Shown here: piece by piece, positions 10,550 through 18,148 of the stretch
How the letters are laid out: each line of letters starts with the position of its first letter
Position numbering within the stretch: position 1 is the stretch's first letter
DNA from: Cryomorpha ignava
GTDB taxonomy: Bacteria; Bacteroidota; Bacteroidia; Flavobacteriales_D; Cryomorphaceae
Assembly (NCBI RefSeq): GCF_010686655.1
Contig: NZ_JAAGVY010000018.1
Span: 1 to 64,000 of the forward strand
Length of the DNA stretch: 64,000 nt
Reading direction: 5' to 3'
Program-made: the position numbers and the translations under genes
Notes under the pieces: generated by a model
What the model saw: only the letters and a program-made list of their open reading frames with translations
Database searches by the model: none
Told to the model about the DNA's origin: nothing

Positions 10550-12949
10550 ATGAAATTACGATTACTCTTAATTAGTTTTATTATTGTATTGTTTGGTTAT
10601 AACGCCCATTCTCAGGTAACTGTTGATAATACCTTGACCGTTCAACAACTCGTTGAAGAGTATTTCTTGGGTGAGGGAATCTTTGTTTCAAATATTACAT
10701 TTAACGGGCTACCAGCGGATTCTGCATTTATACAGATAGGACTTTATGAAGGAAATGGTAGCAGCAATGTAATTGATTTTGAGAGTGGCTTGGCCATGGT
10801 TACTGCCGATGCGGCGGCTCAAATTACTGGTGAAGGATTGGTTGCGAATCCTGTAGATACCGATAATTCTGGTAATGGATATGGGAATGATGATAGCGAT
10901 CTTGTAACAATAGCCAATCCTTCGGGAACCAGTTTTAACGTTAATGATGCCGCTATACTTGAATTCGATTTCGTTGTAGTTGGAGACTCAATTACCTTTA
11001 AATATGTCTTTGCTTCTGACGAATATCCTAGCTTCACATGCAGTAATTATAATGATGCTTTTGGTTTCTTTCTTAGTGGTCCAGATATTAGTGGACCATT
11101 TGAGAATGGAGCCATTAACCTTGCCTTAATACCCGGTTCTGATACTCCTGTTGCGATAAATACATTAAATTCGGGAGTTTCTTCTAGTCCCGGGAATGAG
11201 TCAAATTGCGCAGCTGCCAATCCGAATTGGGTTGAAGACAGTCAGTATTTCGTTAGTAACTCTGGTACGCCATTTGGAGATGTATCTTTCCCTGGAATGA
11301 CCCAAACATTAACTGCTGCCGCTAACGTGATTCCGTGTGAAACATATCACATAAAAATGGCCATTGGCGACGTGTCTGATCAAGGCTTTAATTCAGGTGT
11401 TTTCCTAGAGGCTGGTTCTTTTGAACTTGAAGGTGATATAGAAGTAAATCTATCTCCAACTATTGATGGAGCTCCTGTTACTACTCCGGGATTTGAGAAT
11501 GTGCTCATCCCAGGTTGTAGCACGATTGATATTTCAATTACAAAACCTAGTTGTCTTCCGGCTGATACGGCTTTTATAGTATATGGAGGAACAGCGATTC
11601 AGGGTGAAGATTACGAATTCCTAAACCAAGAAGATTCTATCACCTTTTTTCCGCCAAATATCAACGCAATAACGATCCAATTCGATATTCTTTGGGATGG
11701 TGTTCCAGATGAAAATGAAGTGTTGGAGATTTACGTAATCTGGGTAAATTTATTTGGCGAACTTGACACAGTTACTGCTTCAATCCCTTTTATCGATCCG
11801 TATTCTATTTCTTCTGAAACAGAAGACGTGGTGGTAACATGCCCTGCAGATCAGGTACAAATTGCTGCTCAGGGACTTGATGGAATTGAGCCTTATTATT
11901 ACGATTGGATTGACAATCTCGCAGGAGAAGACCTTACGGAAGTCATGGTGGATGTTCCACCAGACTCTGTTTATTATTTGGTGGGTATTTCAGATCAATG
12001 CGCCTTTGAAGTTATATATGATAGCGTGTTGGTTACCAATAACATTCCGCCGCCGCTCCAAGCTACAATAGATGGGTTTACTCAACCGGAGTGTACCAAT
12101 GAACCCGTAGGTCTGCATACCAGTATTCAAGATGGAAATGGAGAATATACCATTGTTTGGACAGATGGTAATGACAATGGATACTTTCCAAATGAGAACA
12201 TTACAGTGCAAAATATCAATAGTACCATCGTTTTTAATCCCGATCCGATTGGATATACAGAAGTGCTGCCGGTTTACCTGATGGTTATAGACACCTGTGG
12301 AACGATTGTTACTGATACCATCCAAATTAACTATCCATTCTTTGAGCCGCTTACTGCCAATTTTACGCCTCTTACAGACAATTGTCCGGAAGAGCCTGTA
12401 GTCATTACATCACAGCCTGAATTTGGAGCCGGAGATTACTTTTATGCGTGGGAAAAGACAAATGGTGAATTTGGTGTGGGTGCCGATCTAAATGCATCTT
12501 TCATCCATGTTGTTCCTGCCGGAGGGATGAATAATTATACGCTCACCGTTACAGATTTTTGTGCGCGCGAAGGGTATAGCTATAATTATGTAGAGGGAGA
12601 TTCCGGAGATCTATTCTCAGGTGGACTTGCGGTTTACGAAGATTCTTTGCGCGTAATTAAGCTCGATAAAATAATGAACATTATTACACCGAATGGTGAC
12701 AATAGAAACGACTTCTTTGCCATAGAAGGCGTAGAAGAGTTTGAAGATGCTCGCCTGGAAGTGTACGACCGTTGGGGTAAGCTTATTTTCGAAACAGATA
12801 ATTATATGGCCGGAAAACCACAAATTAAAACCGACAACGCCTTTGATGCGGACGGTTTTGGCGATGGCACCTACTTTTATATTATCAATGTTGAAAGTGG
12901 CGAATGTGTAACTTCAGGTACGATTGAGGTTCTTCGTGGAAGTAATTAG
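10550..12949 (+). CDS. Choice-of-anchor L surface protein with T9SS type B C-terminal domain (paralog)
   Basis: 799 residues with a signal peptide ending NAHSQ. The N-terminal choice-of-anchor L domain is clearly homologous to the preceding gene (EYPSFTCSNYNDAFGFFLSGP; INLALIPGSDTPVAINTLNSG). The middle region has Ig-like repeats with fewer copies and no obvious PKD domain. The C-terminus carries the gliding-motility-type module (IITPNGDNRNDFFAIEG, YDRWGKLIFET, GTYFYIINV). The short gap after the first paralog suggests one transcript, ended by the strong terminator at 12999-13031. Probable adhesin or extracellular scaffold; the ligand is unknown. Confidence 0.92.
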   Translation: MKLRLLLISFIIVLFGYNAHSQVTVDNTLTVQQLVEEYFLGEGIFVSNITFNGLPADSAFIQIGLYEGNGSSNVIDFESGLAMVTADAAAQITGEGLVANPVDTDNSGNGYGNDDSDLVTIANPSGTSFNVNDAAILEFDFVVVGDSITFKYVFASDEYPSFTCSNYNDAFGFFLSGPDISGPFENGAINLALIPGSDTPVAINTLNSGVSSSPGNESNCAAANPNWVEDSQYFVSNSGTPFGDVSFPGMTQTLTAAANVIPCETYHIKMAIGDVSDQGFNSGVFLEAGSFELEGDIEVNLSPTIDGAPVTTPGFENVLIPGCSTIDISITKPSCLPADTAFIVYGGTAIQGEDYEFLNQEDSITFFPPNINAITIQFDILWDGVPDENEVLEIYVIWVNLFGELDTVTASIPFIDPYSISSETEDVVVTCPADQVQIAAQGLDGIEPYYYDWIDNLAGEDLTEVMVDVPPDSVYYLVGISDQCAFEVIYDSVLVTNNIPPPLQATIDGFTQPECTNEPVGLHTSIQDGNGEYTIVWTDGNDNGYFPNENITVQNINSTIVFNPDPIGYTEVLPVYLMVIDTCGTIVTDTIQINYPFFEPLTANFTPLTDNCPEEPVVITSQPEFGAGDYFYAWEKTNGEFGVGADLNASFIHVVPAGGMNNYTLTVTDFCAREGYSYNYVEGDSGDLFSGGLAVYEDSLRVIKLDKIMNIITPNGDNRNDFFAIEGVEEFEDARLEVYDRWGKLIFETDNYMAGKPQIKTDNAFDADGFGDGTYFYIINVESGECVTSGTIEVLRGSN

Positions 12950-12998
12950 TAGAGATTGCAATTTGGGAAGTTTCCGAAATCTAAAAAATAAGTATGAT

Positions 12999-13031
12999 AA
13001 ACCTCGTTTCTCGGAAAGAAACGGGGTTTTT
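12999..13031 (+). terminator. Intrinsic terminator after the choice-of-anchor L pair
   Basis: A 13-bp stem (12999-13011 with 13017-13029, one G-T wobble) with a 5-nt loop CGGAA and a terminal T run. It starts 50 bp after the stop codon at 12949. Confidence 0.88.
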
Positions 13032-13281
13032 ACTTTATCTTCTTTAATGAAATTTGATCGAATCCAGACCAGGTTTCTAAACTTAGCGGAGCGATCTCAC
13101 AACCGAAGGGCGTAAACCTGGCAGGTCTTTGACTTTGGCGATTTCAGTATTGAAATGACGCCGTATTTTCTTGGCTGTAAGTTCGCAATAGATTGCGGAG
13201 GCTAATATGAATTCGCTGTACTTGATACTCAACAGGTAATTGAATCTATCTAAAAACCAAAAACTAAAAACCAAAAACTCG
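13032..13281. repeat. Non-coding gap with dispersed repeat motifs
   Basis: No gene seen. CAGGTTT at 13069-13075 is inverted by AAACCTG at 13113-13119, flanking GAGCGATCTCAC-type sequence; this kind of string recurs between genes in flavobacteria. At 13253-13279 there is a simple CCAAAAACTAAAAACC-type repeat, related to the longer one at 17060-17111. Confidence 0.5.
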
Positions 13282-13917
13282 CTATTCACTACTCACTCCT
13301 AACGCACGCGCCTCCTCCTGTGCCTCCACAAAAGTCTTGTGAGCAGCAATTTCGTTCTCCCAAATACTTCCGTGAAAAGCGGCACCGTGAAAACCATAAT
13401 CATTTACTTCCTTAAGGCGTTGAACCGTAATGCCACCCAGCGCATAAATAGGCTGTTTAGCCTGGGGAATAATAATGAGTAAAGCGCGTTTGCTAAACCC
13501 TCCCGCCAGCGAGCTTCTGGTTACGCTGTCAAAAACGGGGCTTAAAAAGGCGTAGCTATAGCGGCGCCGGTCACTTGTAATATCTGTAAGTTTATGAAAA
13601 GTTCTGGTTACAATCAATTCAGGATTCATTTTGCGTTTTAGCCATAAGCGAAATGAATAAAACTTATTTCGCCTGCGGTGCTCACGGCTTAGGTGAATGC
13701 CGCCAAGATTAAACTGTTTAGCCAGGCCGTGGTAGGAATGCAAAATCATTTGACTGCGAAATTTATTCGGAAATCGCTGGATATAATTGGCGAGCTGTTG
13801 CTTATTCATCCGTGGTTTTCGGATATGAAAATGCTTTAAGCCGGAATCAAACATACGCACCACATCTTCTATTTCGGTGAGTTCATCGTCAGCCGATGAT
13901 ATGACAGTAATTTCCAT
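13282..13917 (-). CDS. Thiamine-phosphate-synthase-like (ThiE/TenI) TIM-barrel protein
   Basis: 211 residues with recognisable ThiE/TenI signature positions: HIRKP near the N-terminus, GGIHLSREH, a degenerate phosphate loop SPVFDSVTRSS, and YALGGI. In true ThiE the diphosphate-binding motif is usually G-P-x-F-x-T-x-T-K and the 'NDR' Asp is conserved. Here the corresponding parts read SPVFDSVTR and LHSYH, so catalysis of HMP-PP plus thiazole phosphate condensation is uncertain and a TenI-like or divergent role is possible. It is last in an operon with the GGGP synthase gene (1-nt gap) and the PPTase gene. No thiC/D/G/M neighbours and no TPP riboswitch are seen. Confidence 0.75.
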   Translation of the reverse strand: MEITVISSADDELTEIEDVVRMFDSGLKHFHIRKPRMNKQQLANYIQRFPNKFRSQMILHSYHGLAKQFNLGGIHLSREHRRRNKFYSFRLWLKRKMNPELIVTRTFHKLTDITSDRRRYSYAFLSPVFDSVTRSSLAGGFSKRALLIIIPQAKQPIYALGGITVQRLKEVNDYGFHGAAFHGSIWENEIAAHKTFVEAQEEARALGVSSE

Positions 13918-13918
13918 A

Positions 13919-14671
13919 TTACACCCTTATTTCGCTTAATTCAGAAATAAACTCCGGCCTTTTTTCAGCGCCGTTTCCAATAACCAGAATATCTGCACCA
14001 GCATCGCGAAGTGCCGCAGCATCTTTTGTTGTTTTAATTCCACCACCAACAATAATGGGAGTGGAGACCCATGCTTTTACCTTGGCGACCATTTCGGGAG
14101 AAACTGGTTTTTCTGCTCCGCTGCCACCATCTAAATAAATGAGTTTTAATCCAAGCATTTCGCCGGCAAGAGCAGTAGCGGCAGCAATCTCGGGCTTGTT
14201 ATATGGAACGGGGCTTGTATTACTTATATACTGAGCAGTAGTGGCTGCACCGCAACCCACAAGTATATAGCCGGTGGGTAAAATTTCTAAACTAGATTTC
14301 TTCAAAATCGGGGCGGCAGCTACATGATTTCCAATCAGGAATTCTGAATTGCGCCCACTAATTAAGGATAAAAACAGAATCGCATCGGCACTTTCGTCTA
14401 TATGAGCAGGCGATGAAGGAAAAAGAATTACCGGTATATCAGATATATCTTTTAAGGCTTTTACAATGTCAAATTTGGGATTAGCCGTTATTAGGCTTCC
14501 GCCAAAAAAGAATAGGTCCACTCCGGCACTCGCTGCACGATTTACAATATCGCTCAAATGATCGAAATCGCGTATGTAATCGGGATCAATAAGTTGTGCG
14601 ATGAGCATCCGCCCTGCTTCCCGTGCCTGATATATATGTGATAGGATTTTCAATTTTCCGCAAAAGTCCAA
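13919..14671 (-). CDS. Geranylgeranylglyceryl/heptaprenylglyceryl phosphate synthase family (PcrB-like)
   Basis: A TIM-barrel prenyltransferase of about 250 residues that joins a polyprenyl diphosphate to glycerol-1-phosphate in archaea; bacterial relatives use varied prenyl donors. Visible motifs are AQLIDPDY near the N-terminus, FFFGGSLIT, LFPSSPAHI, YILVGCGAAT, LIYLDGGSGAEKPV and IIVGGGIKTTKDA. The last two form the phosphate-binding C-terminal side of the barrel. The frame opens with TTG at 14671; a second TTG at 14653 (product starting KILSHIYQAREAG) fits family N-termini equally well or better. It lies between the PPTase gene (8-nt gap) and the ThiE-like gene (1-nt gap), so the three are one operon. 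Confidence 0.88.
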   Translation of the reverse strand: MDFCGKLKILSHIYQAREAGRMLIAQLIDPDYIRDFDHLSDIVNRAASAGVDLFFFGGSLITANPKFDIVKALKDISDIPVILFPSSPAHIDESADAILFLSLISGRNSEFLIGNHVAAAPILKKSSLEILPTGYILVGCGAATTAQYISNTSPVPYNKPEIAAATALAGEMLGLKLIYLDGGSGAEKPVSPEMVAKVKAWVSTPIIVGGGIKTTKDAAALRDAGADILVIGNGAEKRPEFISELSEIRV

Positions 14672-14679
14672 ATGTAATT

Positions 14680-15288
14680 TTATTCTATCACATAAGCCAG
14701 ACTCATTCCATCAATATAATCCACAATGAGTTTATGGGTTTGCTTTTCACCATTTCTATTGGCTACAGCCAGTGCAGTATCGCTTACGGGATCATAGTGT
14801 TTAACCTCGATATGCTTAAAAGTCAAACCGGTGCCGTAGTATTTAAAAACAGCTTCTTTTATTGACCAGATAATGCTAAGAGATATTATTTCATCAGAGG
14901 TTTTTACCGTTTCCATATCCATATCATTCAGAAACCTAGCGGAAATAACTTTTAGTTTCGGGTCTGCCCACTGCACATCTATTCCAGATTTGTAATGAGA
15001 AATCTGAACGGCCACAACATCTTGCGAATGGCTAAAACTTATTTCGGGACCGTTAAACAGATAGGGTTTTCTTTGCGAATAAAGCTGAATGGCAGCGGGA
15101 TAAATCCGGCAAAGCAAAAAACGAGAAGCGTACCATTGGTGAATTTTTTCGGGATGGTGAATCTGCTCTACCTGATCTGTCGGAAAGTCCTGCTCCTTTA
15201 AATTATCTCTAAAAAAGTCGCTGTGTTCCGTGGCTTTCCAGAGAGCTATTTCCGCATTTTGCAATGATCGGTAGTATAGTAGAGGCAT
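14680..15288 (-). CDS. 4'-phosphopantetheinyl transferase superfamily protein
   Basis: It transfers phosphopantetheine from CoA to a carrier-protein Ser. About 202 residues from the ATG at 15288 (MPLLYYRSLQNAEIALW); the frame opens further upstream, to 15375, but that would overlap the ahcY promoter region. The two diagnostic Mg/CoA motifs are present: KSGIDVQW and, about 45 residues later, WSIKEAVFKYYG. An upstream SFSHSQD resembles the 'SHS' motif of Sfp-type enzymes. It is first in the operon with the GGGP synthase and ThiE-like genes. Whether it modifies fatty-acid ACP or secondary-metabolism carriers cannot be told from sequence alone. Confidence 0.88.
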   Translation of the reverse strand: MPLLYYRSLQNAEIALWKATEHSDFFRDNLKEQDFPTDQVEQIHHPEKIHQWYASRFLLCRIYPAAIQLYSQRKPYLFNGPEISFSHSQDVVAVQISHYKSGIDVQWADPKLKVISARFLNDMDMETVKTSDEIISLSIIWSIKEAVFKYYGTGLTFKHIEVKHYDPVSDTALAVANRNGEKQTHKLIVDYIDGMSLAYVIE

Positions 15289-15346
15289 ATTTTTAAATCC
15301 TTTTCGAGTCAGATTAGATTCGTCAAATATAGTCAAGACGATTTTG

Positions 15347-15354
15347 TATCTTTG
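15347..15354 (+). promoter_or_regulatory. Putative -7 box (TATCTTTG) of ahcY
   Basis: Exact match to the Bacteroidota -7 consensus TAnnTTTG, 30 bp before the ahcY start codon. No clear -33 TTG partner at ideal spacing. Confidence 0.6.
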
Positions 15355-15383
15355 CCCCTTAAAATTTAAAAGCATTTATATAC

Positions 15384-16700
15384 ATGAGCAATTCTGCCGA
15401 AACGAAGAAATCACCTTATAAAGTAAAAGACATCAATCTCGCTGATTGGGGTCGGAAAGAAATTAGACTAGCCGAGGCTGAAATGCCGGGACTTATGGCT
15501 CTGCGTGAAGAGTACGGAAAGGAAAAACCGCTTAAAGGAGCGCGTATTGCAGGATGTCTTCACATGACCATTCAAACTGCTGTTCTTATCGAAACCCTTG
15601 TAGATCTAGGTGCCGATGTAACCTGGAGCAGTTGTAATATTTTCTCTACCCAAGACCATGCCGCCGCTGCGGTTGCTGCCGCTGGCGTTCCGGTTTATGC
15701 GTGGAAGGGAATGACTGAAGAAGAATTTAACTGGTGTATAGAGCAAACCTTGTTCTTTCCGAACGGCGAGCCGCTAAACATGATTTTGGATGATGGTGGC
15801 GACCTTACCAATATGGTTTTTGATGAATATCCAGAGCTTGCCGCAGGCATTCGCGGACTTTCTGAAGAGACTACAACAGGTGTGCACCGCTTGTATGAGC
15901 GCATGCGCAATGGTACGCTGGTTATGCCTGCTATCAATGTTAACGACTCTGTAACGAAGTCTAAATTTGACAATAAATACGGCTGTAAAGAATCATTGGT
16001 TGATGCAATTCGCCGTGCTACTGATATAATGATGGCCGGAAAAGTTGCTGTAGTTGCCGGTTACGGTGATGTAGGTAAAGGATCTGCCGCATCTCTTCGC
16101 GGAGCAGGTGCACGTGTAATCGTTACCGAAATCGATCCAATTTGTGCGCTTCAGGCTGCAATGGACGGTTTTGAAGTAAAGAAAATGATCGATGCTGTGC
16201 AAGAAGTTGATATCGTAGTTACTGCTACTGGTAACAAGGATATTATTGGCGGAGAACATTTCGAAAAAATGAAGGATAAAGTGATCGTTTGTAATATCGG
16301 TCACTTTGATAATGAGATAGATGTATCATGGTTGAATAAAAATCATGGAAGCACTAAATCTGAGATCAAGCCGCAGGTTGATATGTACACCATTAATGGC
16401 AAAGACATTATTCTTCTTGCCGAAGGCCGTTTGGTAAATCTTGGATGTGCCACCGGACACCCTTCATTTGTGATGTCAAACTCATTTACGAATCAAACAT
16501 TGGCGCAAATTGAGTTGTGGAAAAATCACGATAATTACGAAAATAAAGTATATACACTGCCAAAATATCTTGATGAAAAAGTAGCACGCTTGCACCTGGA
16601 AAAGATTGGTGTAACGCTTGAAACGCTTCGCAAAGATCAGGCAGATTATATAGGAGTGGAAGTTGAAGGGCCGTACAAGCCAGAGCAATACCGCTACTAA
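15384..16700 (+). CDS. ahcY: Adenosylhomocysteinase (S-adenosyl-L-homocysteine hydrolase)
   Basis: A cytosolic NAD-dependent enzyme that reversibly hydrolyses SAH to adenosine and homocysteine, relieving product inhibition of methyltransferases. 438 residues. Substrate-site motifs include [31 protein letters not shown], and [13 protein letters not shown], which carries the Lys and Asp of the active site. The NAD-binding Rossmann loop is [18 protein letters not shown]. The C-terminus KPEQYRY supplies the conserved Lys/Tyr that close the NAD site of the neighbouring subunit. Single gene with its own promoter and terminator, divergent from the PPTase operon. Confidence 0.98.
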   Translation: MSNSAETKKSPYKVKDINLADWGRKEIRLAEAEMPGLMALREEYGKEKPLKGARIAGCLHMTIQTAVLIETLVDLGADVTWSSCNIFSTQDHAAAAVAAAGVPVYAWKGMTEEEFNWCIEQTLFFPNGEPLNMILDDGGDLTNMVFDEYPELAAGIRGLSEETTTGVHRLYERMRNGTLVMPAINVNDSVTKSKFDNKYGCKESLVDAIRRATDIMMAGKVAVVAGYGDVGKGSAASLRGAGARVIVTEIDPICALQAAMDGFEVKKMIDAVQEVDIVVTATGNKDIIGGEHFEKMKDKVIVCNIGHFDNEIDVSWLNKNHGSTKSEIKPQVDMYTINGKDIILLAEGRLVNLGCATGHPSFVMSNSFTNQTLAQIELWKNHDNYENKVYTLPKYLDEKVARLHLEKIGVTLETLRKDQADYIGVEVEGPYKPEQYRY

Positions 16701-16727
16701 GCCTTTTAAGATTATATTTTTTTTTAC

Positions 16728-16754
16728 GCCCCGGCAATTTGTCGGGGCTTTTTT
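16728..16754 (+). terminator. Intrinsic terminator of ahcY
   Basis: Stem GCCCCG/CGGGGC (16728-16733 with 16743-16748), 9-nt loop, then six T residues. It starts 28 bp after the stop codon. Confidence 0.88.
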
Positions 16755-16786
16755 GTGTGGTGATATAAATGGAGATTTATACTGAA

Positions 16787-17041
16787 GAAACCCGGCAAGA
16801 TGCCGGATAAGTAGTCCCCAAGTTAAACGGCTTGGCGACTGCGCTCGCCCACGCTCGCGTCCCGCGAGGGTGTCTTCATCTGGCGTCCCGCCAGGCTTGT
16901 TTTAACTAAACTTCGTGCATAAGTCGGCGCGGATTATTTCTTGGCTTCTTGTAAGGAATTTTATAGAAGGAAACCCGGCAAGATGCCGCTTGAGTCGTCC
17001 CCAAGCTAAAAAGCTTGGCGACTGCGCTCGCCCACGCTCGC
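16787..17041. repeat. Pair of ~72-bp direct repeats plus a double-hairpin element
   Basis: Two direct copies, 16787-16858 and 16970-17041, align without gaps and are roughly 90% identical; each starts GAAACCCGGCAAGATGCCG and ends CGCCCACGCTCGC. Next to the first copy, at 16854-16894, lie two adjacent 6-bp-stem hairpins, CTCGCG-TCC-CGCGAG and CTGGCG-TCC-CGCCAG, 11 nt apart. The same double hairpin recurs three times at 62192-62525. No coding potential is supported. Confidence 0.8.
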
Positions 17042-17059
17042 ATTGCGAGAATACTGGTC

Positions 17060-17111
17060 ACCAAAAACCAATCACCAAACACCAATCACCAAACACCAAA
17101 CACCAAAAACT
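17060..17111. repeat. Short tandem CACCAAAC/CACCAATC array
   Basis: Several 7- to 14-bp units of the type CACCAAACACCAATC repeat in tandem and run up to the stop codon of the next gene. The units are too short, and have no spacers, for this to be a CRISPR array. Confidence 0.7.
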
Positions 17112-17538
17112 AATTATAAATCCTCAATAAATTCGCATTTGGATTGTACTGTGTATTAAAGTATTGAAGGGGGCGTGTAGCTTCGCCAGAAACCGGAGTT
17201 CCGGTTATTATCTCAAATGTAGAGTGGCAGCATTCTTCATCTTCGGCTATGGTTCCATCTAAAACATTTACCTTGCAGCGTTTTTCTACCTGATAGGTAC
17301 AGTGCCTGTCAAAAGCAGAAAATTCATCAATAGATGATCTGTACACAATAATTCCCTGCGATCCGCCATTTACATATACCCAGCCGCCGGGATTTGCCAA
17401 AGCACTGAATCCGGGAAGGTTAATGTTAATTGTTACGTCTGTGGAAACCCTGGGAACTTGCAATTCATCGCTGTTGTCCTTTTTGCAACCAAAGGCGACC
17501 GTTAATAAAATAAGAGAAAAATAAATCGTACGTTTCAC
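17110..17538 (-). CDS. Rieske-fold-like lipoprotein with incomplete cluster ligands
   Basis: 142 residues; residues 1-18 form a lipoprotein signal (SLILLTVAFGC, Cys18 as lipid anchor). The C-terminal half follows the Rieske [2Fe-2S] pattern: DRHCTYQ (residues 77-83), then ECCHSTFEI (102-110), then a G-x-P-x-x-G-x-A-x-x-PL-x-x-Y motif (TGTPVSGEATRPLQYF), typical of Rieske domains. However, the first-loop His is replaced by Tyr82, and the second-loop Cys expected three before His105 is Glu102, so a normal cluster is unlikely. Extra Cys88, Cys103 and Cys104 may form disulfides or bind another metal. It stands alone between repeats and the next gene. Function unknown. Confidence 0.72.
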   Translation of the reverse strand: MKRTIYFSLILLTVAFGCKKDNSDELQVPRVSTDVTININLPGFSALANPGGWVYVNGGSQGIIVYRSSIDEFSAFDRHCTYQVEKRCKVNVLDGTIAEDEECCHSTFEIITGTPVSGEATRPLQYFNTQYNPNANLLRIYN

Positions 17539-17554
17539 GAAAGTTTATTTCAAG

Positions 17555-17869
17555 ATGATAAAACGCAAAAATACATTCATTATTTCACTCTTTATCTTTT
17601 TTACTGTTTTTGCTGCTTCAGCACATGCACAAAAGCCGGAAAAGCAAAAATCGGTAGAGAAACAACGTAAGGAATTTCTTCAATTGCAGGATGACCGCGA
17701 TGCAGAGCTTAGTAAAAAAATGGGTGAGGATCGTGAAAAGCATGTAAAGATACAGACCAAAGAAACACAGAAACGAATGAAGAAAAACCGCAAAAAGATG
17801 CGCAGACGCAAGGAAGGAAAGCATGAAAAATCATTTTTTGAAAGATTGTTTACAAAAAAACCACATTAA
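17555..17869 (+). CDS. Small secreted highly basic protein
   Basis: 104 residues: a signal peptide ending ASAHAQ followed by a very Lys/Arg/Glu-rich, probably helical tail (RMKKNRKKMRRRKEGKHEK) ending in FFERLFTKKPH. No family is recognised. It is divergent from the Rieske-like lipoprotein, with start codons 16 bp apart. The charge suggests binding to LPS, nucleic acid or peptidoglycan in the periplasm, but that is a guess from composition only. Confidence 0.65.
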   Translation: MIKRKNTFIISLFIFFTVFAASAHAQKPEKQKSVEKQRKEFLQLQDDRDAELSKKMGEDREKHVKIQTKETQKRMKKNRKKMRRRKEGKHEKSFFERLFTKKPH

Positions 17870-18148
17870 AAGGGGCCTCCTAACTTGATAAAAACGTGAA
17901 GTTTCTGTTTAAGGATTCATGCTGTAATTTAAAGTCTATGTGTATGTTTACATACCGAACAGCCTATTATTGAGCCGAAAAGGGTAACTCGATTTTTAGT
18001 AAAATGAGGAGTGTAATATGTTAGGATTGTAAGAGGAGTGATAAAATTCATTTGAACCGTTTCTCAAATGGTCTTGGTTAGGTGGGTTAAAAATCTATAT
18101 ATTTACCGCCTTGTTGCAAAAAAGTTAAAAATACGTAAACTATACTAT

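Noticed and set aside
13032-13281. TPP riboswitch upstream of or near the ThiE-like gene
   Set aside because: The sequence lies downstream of the gene and lacks the conserved TPP-aptamer motifs; no riboswitch was recognised anywhere in the window.
17060-17111. CRISPR-like repeat array
   Set aside because: Units are 7-14 bp without spacers and there are no cas genes; it is a simple tandem repeat.
16915-17130. 71-residue ORF through the repeat region
   Set aside because: It translates the CACCAAAC array and the direct repeat, with no sensible domain.
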